Assembly (NCBI RefSeq): GCF_000955955.1
Contig: NZ_JYJG01000358.1
Coordinates: forward strand, 1 to 17,173
Direction of reading: 5' to 3'
From: Lentzea aerocolonigenes
Lineage (GTDB): Bacteria > Actinomycetota > Actinomycetes > Mycobacteriales > Pseudonocardiaceae
Length of the DNA: 17,173 bases
Shown here: positions 14,421-17,173 of the stretch, one piece after another
Numbering within the stretch: position 1 is the first letter of the stretch
Layout: each line of letters opens with the position of its first letter
The notes under the pieces: generated by a model
Database searches by the model: none
The model's input: the letters and a program-made list of their open reading frames with translations, nothing else
Told to the model about the DNA's origin: nothing
Translations under genes and position numbers: made by a program

Positions 14421-15551
14421 CTACTTGATGCCGAGCTCGGTGCAGGCGGCCTGCGTGTCGGCCACGCAGATCTCCGACGCCTTGACGAAGCCGGCGTCCA
14501 CAACGGACTTGACCTTGTCCTTGGTGATCAGCTGAGCCGTCAGCAGGACGGACGGGACATCGCGGTTGCCCTTGCTGTCCTTGGTCTTGCCGGTCGCGAG
14601 CGCGTCGGCGGCGGCCTTGTCGTTCTTGGCGAGGGCGGCGGCCAGCTTGGCGGTGGCCTCGGCCTCGTCCTTGATCGGCTTGAAGACCGTCATGTACTGG
14701 TCGCCGCGGAGCACGGCCTGCAGGCCGTCCGGGGTGGCGTCCTGACCGGTGACGGGGATCTTGCCGTTCAGGCCGACCTTCTTCAGCACCGTGATGACAG
14801 CGCCGGCGAGGCCGTCGTTCGCGGCGACGACACCGTCGATCTTGTTGCCGTTGCCGGTCAGCATCTGCTCGAAGACCTGGCCGCCCTTCTGGTTGTCCCA
14901 GCCGTCGATGGCCTGCGACTGGACCTTCTTGAGGTCACCAGAGGCGTACTTGGGGTCGAGGATCTTGTGCTGTCCCTCGGCGAAGAGCGTGGCGTTGTTG
15001 TCCGTCGGCGAGCCCTCGACCTCGATGATCTCGGCGGGCTTCTTGCCGGGGACGAGCTTCGCGACACCCTCGACCAGACCCTGGCCCTGCAGCTCGCCGA
15101 CCTTCACGTTGTCGAACGACACGTAGTAGGACGAGGTGCCACCGGTGTTGAGGCGGTCGTAGTCGATGACCTGGATGCCCTGCGCCTGCGCCTTCTTGGC
15201 GACGGACGCGCCGACCTCGCTGTTGGGGGTCGCGATGATCAGGACCTTGACGCCGGCGTTGATCATGCCGTCGGCCAGGGTGCTGAACTTCTGGACGTCG
15301 CCCTGCGCGTTCTGGATGTCGGGGTCGAGCCCCTCCTTCTTCAACGCGGCCTCGAGCAGAGGCTTGTCGAAGCCCTCCCAGCGAGCGGAGGTGGCGGTCT
15401 CAGGAAGGATCACGCCGACCTTGGTGCCCCCGCTGCTGCCAGAGTTCGTCTTGTTGTCTCCTCCACCGGAGGACGTGTTGGCGCCACACGCCGATACAGC
15501 CAGGGCGAGGCCCGTGGCAACGGCGATGGAAGCGAGGCTCTTGCTGCGCAT
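14421..15551 (-). CDS. xylF: Sugar-binding lipoprotein (XylF-like)
   Basis: The product is 376 aa and captures sugar outside the membrane for the ABC importer. A signal peptide (about 1-21) ends in a lipobox, VSAC, with Cys22 as the lipid anchor, then a Gly/Ser/Asn-rich linker (24-42). The mature part has the periplasmic-binding fold, with KVGVILPETATSARWEGFDK, QVIDYDRLNTGGTSSYYVSF (very like the XylF hinge region), DGVVAANDGLAGAVI and PVTGQDATPDGLQAV. These point to D-xylose or a similar pentose or hexose. AAGGGA precedes the ATG. Two stop codons stand in tandem (TAG then TAA). It is the first gene of the operon, and the stem-loop after it may keep its mRNA abundant. No xylose isomerase or kinase gene is in the window. 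Confidence 0.92.
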   Translation of the reverse strand: MRSKSLASIAVATGLALAVSACGANTSSGGGDNKTNSGSSGGTKVGVILPETATSARWEGFDKPLLEAALKKEGLDPDIQNAQGDVQKFSTLADGMINAGVKVLIIATPNSEVGASVAKKAQAQGIQVIDYDRLNTGGTSSYYVSFDNVKVGELQGQGLVEGVAKLVPGKKPAEIIEVEGSPTDNNATLFAEGQHKILDPKYASGDLKKVQSQAIDGWDNQKGGQVFEQMLTGNGNKIDGVVAANDGLAGAVITVLKKVGLNGKIPVTGQDATPDGLQAVLRGDQYMTVFKPIKDEAEATAKLAAALAKNDKAAADALATGKTKDSKGNRDVPSVLLTAQLITKDKVKSVVDAGFVKASEICVADTQAACTELGIK

Positions 15552-15571
15552 CCGCCATCCCTTTCACTGCG

Positions 15572-15605
15572 CTGTGTCACAGAGAATGTTGTGGCGCACA
15601 ACGTA
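15572..15605 (-). promoter_or_regulatory. Promoter/operator region of the sugar ABC operon
   Basis: On the - strand a TACGTT (15605 to 15600) can serve as the -10, about 50 bases before the xylF ATG. It is overlapped by the dyad GTTGTG-GCG-CACAAC (15588-15602). A second palindrome, CTGTG-T-CACAG, lies at 15572-15582. A repressor bound to the first would block transcription start; the ROK protein of this operon is the natural candidate. Confidence 0.5.
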
Positions 15606-15681
15606 TGCCCGACATATGCGTGACCGGAACCACACTGAATCGATTAAGTCGTAACGATGCGGCAACCTCGGCGTCATTTGG

Positions 15682-16278
15682 TCACCGAGAGTTGTGAGAG
15701 CGTAACCACGGCGCTACAACACTTGCGACCATTCGGCGCACCGCGTCCTCGCGTGGCGGAGCGTCGCGGTCGGCGAAGAGCAGATGCCCGGTGCCGATGA
15801 GCATCGGCGCGACTCCGTCCGCGTCCAGATCGCCGAGGCGGCCCAGTTCTTTCTCGCGCTCCAGGTAGACCTTGATCATGATCGCGGCCTCGGTCAGCAC
15901 GGGGACGCCGGCGGGCCAGGTCTCCCGCAGCCGCCTGCGCAGGTCGTCGCGGAAGGTCACGAGGGCGACCATCGCGACGGCCGCGGACCGGAAGACCGCG
16001 GTGATCGCCTCGGCGAGGTTGTCGACGACATCGCCGGTACCCGCGGCGTTGAGGAGCGCCTTCGCCCGCGCGTCCATCTGGTCGACGCGGTCCATCACGA
16101 ACTCCGCCAGGAACGCGTCGAAGTCGTCGAAGTGCTTGTGCAGCACACCCTTGGCCACACCGGCCGCCGTCGTCACCGCGCGGCTCGTCAGCGCACTCGG
16201 CCCGTCCTCGACCAGCAGGCGTTCCGCCGCGTTGAACAGCTGTTCTCGCACGTCACGCAGGTGCACACCGGTGGGCAC
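15682..16278 (-). CDS. TetR-family transcriptional repressor
   Basis: The product is 198 aa from a GTG with AGGAG nine bases upstream (complement of 16288-16292). The N-terminal TetR helix-turn-helix is clear: REQLFNAAERLLVEDGPSAL, then SRAVTTAAGVAKGVLHKHFD with the usual aromatic close. The C-terminal ligand domain is all-helical and matches no subfamily I can name. It is divergent from the methyltransferase, and the 48-bp gap holds two near-identical 18-bp palindromes, so it almost certainly represses both itself and its neighbour. The ligand is unknown and may be the methyltransferase substrate. It lies 130 bp upstream of the sugar operon on the same strand and probably is separate from it. 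Confidence 0.92.
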   Translation of the reverse strand: MPTGVHLRDVREQLFNAAERLLVEDGPSALTSRAVTTAAGVAKGVLHKHFDDFDAFLAEFVMDRVDQMDARAKALLNAAGTGDVVDNLAEAITAVFRSAAVAMVALVTFRDDLRRRLRETWPAGVPVLTEAAIMIKVYLEREKELGRLGDLDADGVAPMLIGTGHLLFADRDAPPREDAVRRMVASVVAPWLRSHNSR

Positions 16279-16297
16279 GCTCGATTTCTCCTAGCTG

Positions 16298-16315
16298 AGT
16301 GGGCACTTGCCCACT
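16298..16315. promoter_or_regulatory. TetR operator 1
   Basis: AGTGGGCA-CT-TGCCCACT is a perfect 18-bp palindrome in the tetR/methyltransferase gap. Its centre is exactly 20 bp from that of operator 2, about two helical turns. Its last base starts the likely methyltransferase -10 (TATGGT, 16315-16320). Confidence 0.8.
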
Positions 16316-16320
16316 ATGGT
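16315..16320 (+). promoter_or_regulatory. Probable -10 of the methyltransferase gene, leaderless type
   Basis: TATGGT ends six bases before the ATG at 16327 and no Shine-Dalgarno is present, so the transcript probably begins at the start codon. It lies between and partly within the two operators. The -35 is poor. Confidence 0.5.
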
Positions 16321-16335
16321 GGGCGTATGCCCACT
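16318..16335. promoter_or_regulatory. TetR operator 2, containing the methyltransferase start codon
   Basis: GGTGGGCG-TA-TGCCCACT repeats operator 1 with two changes in the left arm; the right arm is identical. The methyltransferase ATG (16327-16329) begins in the spacer and runs into the right arm, so the first codons are dictated partly by the operator. A TAAAGT (complement of 16333-16338) could be the tetR -10, also inside the site. Confidence 0.7.
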
Positions 16336-17142
16336 TTAGCCGAGGAACCAGACGAAACCGCCCACAAGGAGCTTCGCGCGAAGCTCGCCGCCTCTTTCGG
16401 CGCAGAGGCCGCCCGTTACGACCGCACCCGCCCGCCCTACCCGGAGTCGTTGATCGAGCGGATCGTCGCCGCGAGTCCCGGACCACGCGTCGCCGAGGTC
16501 GGCAGCGGCACCGGCACGCTGTCGCGCCAGCTGCGGGACGCCGGGCTCGAGGTGCTCGGTGTCGAGCACGACGAGCAGATGGCCGCCTTCGCCCGTGCTT
16601 CCGGCGTGCCGGTCGAGCTCTCGAAGTTCGAGGCCTGGGACCCCGCGGGCCGGTTGTTCGACGCGGTCGTCGCCGGGCAGTCGTGGCACTGGGTCGACCC
16701 TGATGCCGGAGTGCGCCAAGCGGCACGAGTGCTACGGCCGGGCGGCGTGTTCGTGGCGTTGTGGCATGTCTTCTCGACACCGGACTCGATCTCCGAGGCC
16801 CTCGCCCACACCTACCACCAGATCGCCCCCGACACGCCGCTGCGCGTCGGTTACAACCGCGAGGAGTCGCTCGCCTTCTACCGAGCGGGCTGCGAACGCA
16901 CCGCGACCGTGTTCACCGACTCCGGCGAGTTCTCCGGCCCGCAGCAGTGGAGCGCCCGCTGGGACCACACCTACACCTCGGCCGAGTACGCCGACCTCAT
17001 CCAGACGATGGGACCGATGGCCTTGCTCACCAGCGACCAGATCGCCGAGCTCGTCGCGGGCGTCACCGCGGCGGTCGACGCCGAGGGCGGCAGCTTCACC
17101 TCGAACTACGAAACCCTCGCCGTCGCGATAACCCGTAACTGA
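16327..17142 (+). CDS. Class I SAM-dependent methyltransferase
   Basis: The product is 271 aa of the Methyltransf_11 type. Motif I is VAEVGSGTGTL (55-65), the acidic residue that should hold the SAM ribose is Glu80 in VLGVEHDE, and motif IV is AVVAGQSWHWVDPDAG with the SWHW sequence common in this family. Post-I text ARVLRPGGVFVALWH follows at 133-147. The N-terminal ARYDRTRPPYPESLIERI is typical of small-molecule methyltransferases of unknown substrate. There is no signal peptide. The ATG sits in TetR operator 2, with a -10 six bases upstream, implying a leaderless, TetR-repressed gene. It may methylate and inactivate or modify the ligand that the TetR senses; this is inference from pairing only. 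Confidence 0.92.
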   Translation: MPTLAEEPDETAHKELRAKLAASFGAEAARYDRTRPPYPESLIERIVAASPGPRVAEVGSGTGTLSRQLRDAGLEVLGVEHDEQMAAFARASGVPVELSKFEAWDPAGRLFDAVVAGQSWHWVDPDAGVRQAARVLRPGGVFVALWHVFSTPDSISEALAHTYHQIAPDTPLRVGYNREESLAFYRAGCERTATVFTDSGEFSGPQQWSARWDHTYTSAEYADLIQTMGPMALLTSDQIAELVAGVTAAVDAEGGSFTSNYETLAVAITRN

Positions 17143-17157
17143 TATATCGCATATCAG
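17139..17157. repeat. AT-rich inverted repeat at the methyltransferase stop codon
   Basis: CTGATAT (17139-17145) and ATATCAG (17151-17157) form a perfect 7-bp dyad with a 5-bp spacer that includes the TGA. It could be a weak terminator or an operator for a gene beyond the window edge. Confidence 0.6.
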
Positions 17158-17173
17158 CGACGGAGCCGGATGC

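Noticed and set aside
15663..15690. Possible terminator after tetR (CTCGG/CCGAG)
   Set aside because: Only a 5-bp stem with a long loop and no U-run; too weak to call.

Overview
The window is high-GC DNA from an actinomycete. The codon usage, the dut/cei/suhB/ppgK/sigA gene order and the many leaderless-looking starts fit Pseudonocardiales (Lentzea/Saccharothrix/Amycolatopsis type); the genus is a guess. From memory, the order from about 0.7 to 9.5 kb matches Mycobacterium tuberculosis Rv2693c to Rv2703 gene for gene and strand for strand, with one extra gene (a PH-domain membrane protein) between cei and suhB. This half is conserved housekeeping chromosome, not a mobile island.

Layout. 1-641: 3' end of a LuxR-type regulator. 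731-1845 (-): DUF3159 membrane protein and OB-fold protein, coupled by an ATGA overlap. 1930-2589 (+): small alpha/beta hydrolase. 2586-3681 (-): DUF3710 and dut. 3706-4167 (+): DUF3093, divergent from dut with 24 bp between start codons. 4230-4529 (-): DUF4193 zinc-ribbon protein. 4951-5661 (+): cei. 5693-6226 (+): PH-domain protein. 6279-7073 (-): inositol monophosphatase (suhB). 7189-7950 (+): polyphosphate glucokinase (ppgK). 8167-9486 (+): principal sigma factor, followed by a textbook intrinsic terminator.

The second half is more accessory. 9736-10278 (+) encodes a short IclR-like regulator preceded by a perfect inverted repeat. 10695-10874 (+) encodes a 59-aa DUF7455 zinc-ribbon protein with a structured leader and a strong terminator. 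15551 down to 10957 (-) is a four-gene sugar operon: XylF-like lipoprotein, single-domain ABC ATPase, XylH-like permease and ROK repressor. The genes are tightly coupled except for a 10-bp hairpin between the first two. 15682-16278 (-) is a TetR repressor divergent from a SAM methyltransferase (16327-17142, +). Two near-identical 18-bp palindromes, 20 bp apart, lie between them, and one contains the methyltransferase start codon.

I see no CRISPR array, phage, transposon, tRNA or biosynthetic cluster, and no clear evidence of a wholly new system. The most interesting signals are regulatory: the twin TetR operators, overlapping back-to-back leaderless promoters at dut/DUF3093, a repeat cluster at the PH/suhB junction, the structured leader of the DUF7455 gene, and a group of conserved genes of unknown function around dut and sigA. 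Promoter and operator calls were made by eye and are tentative.
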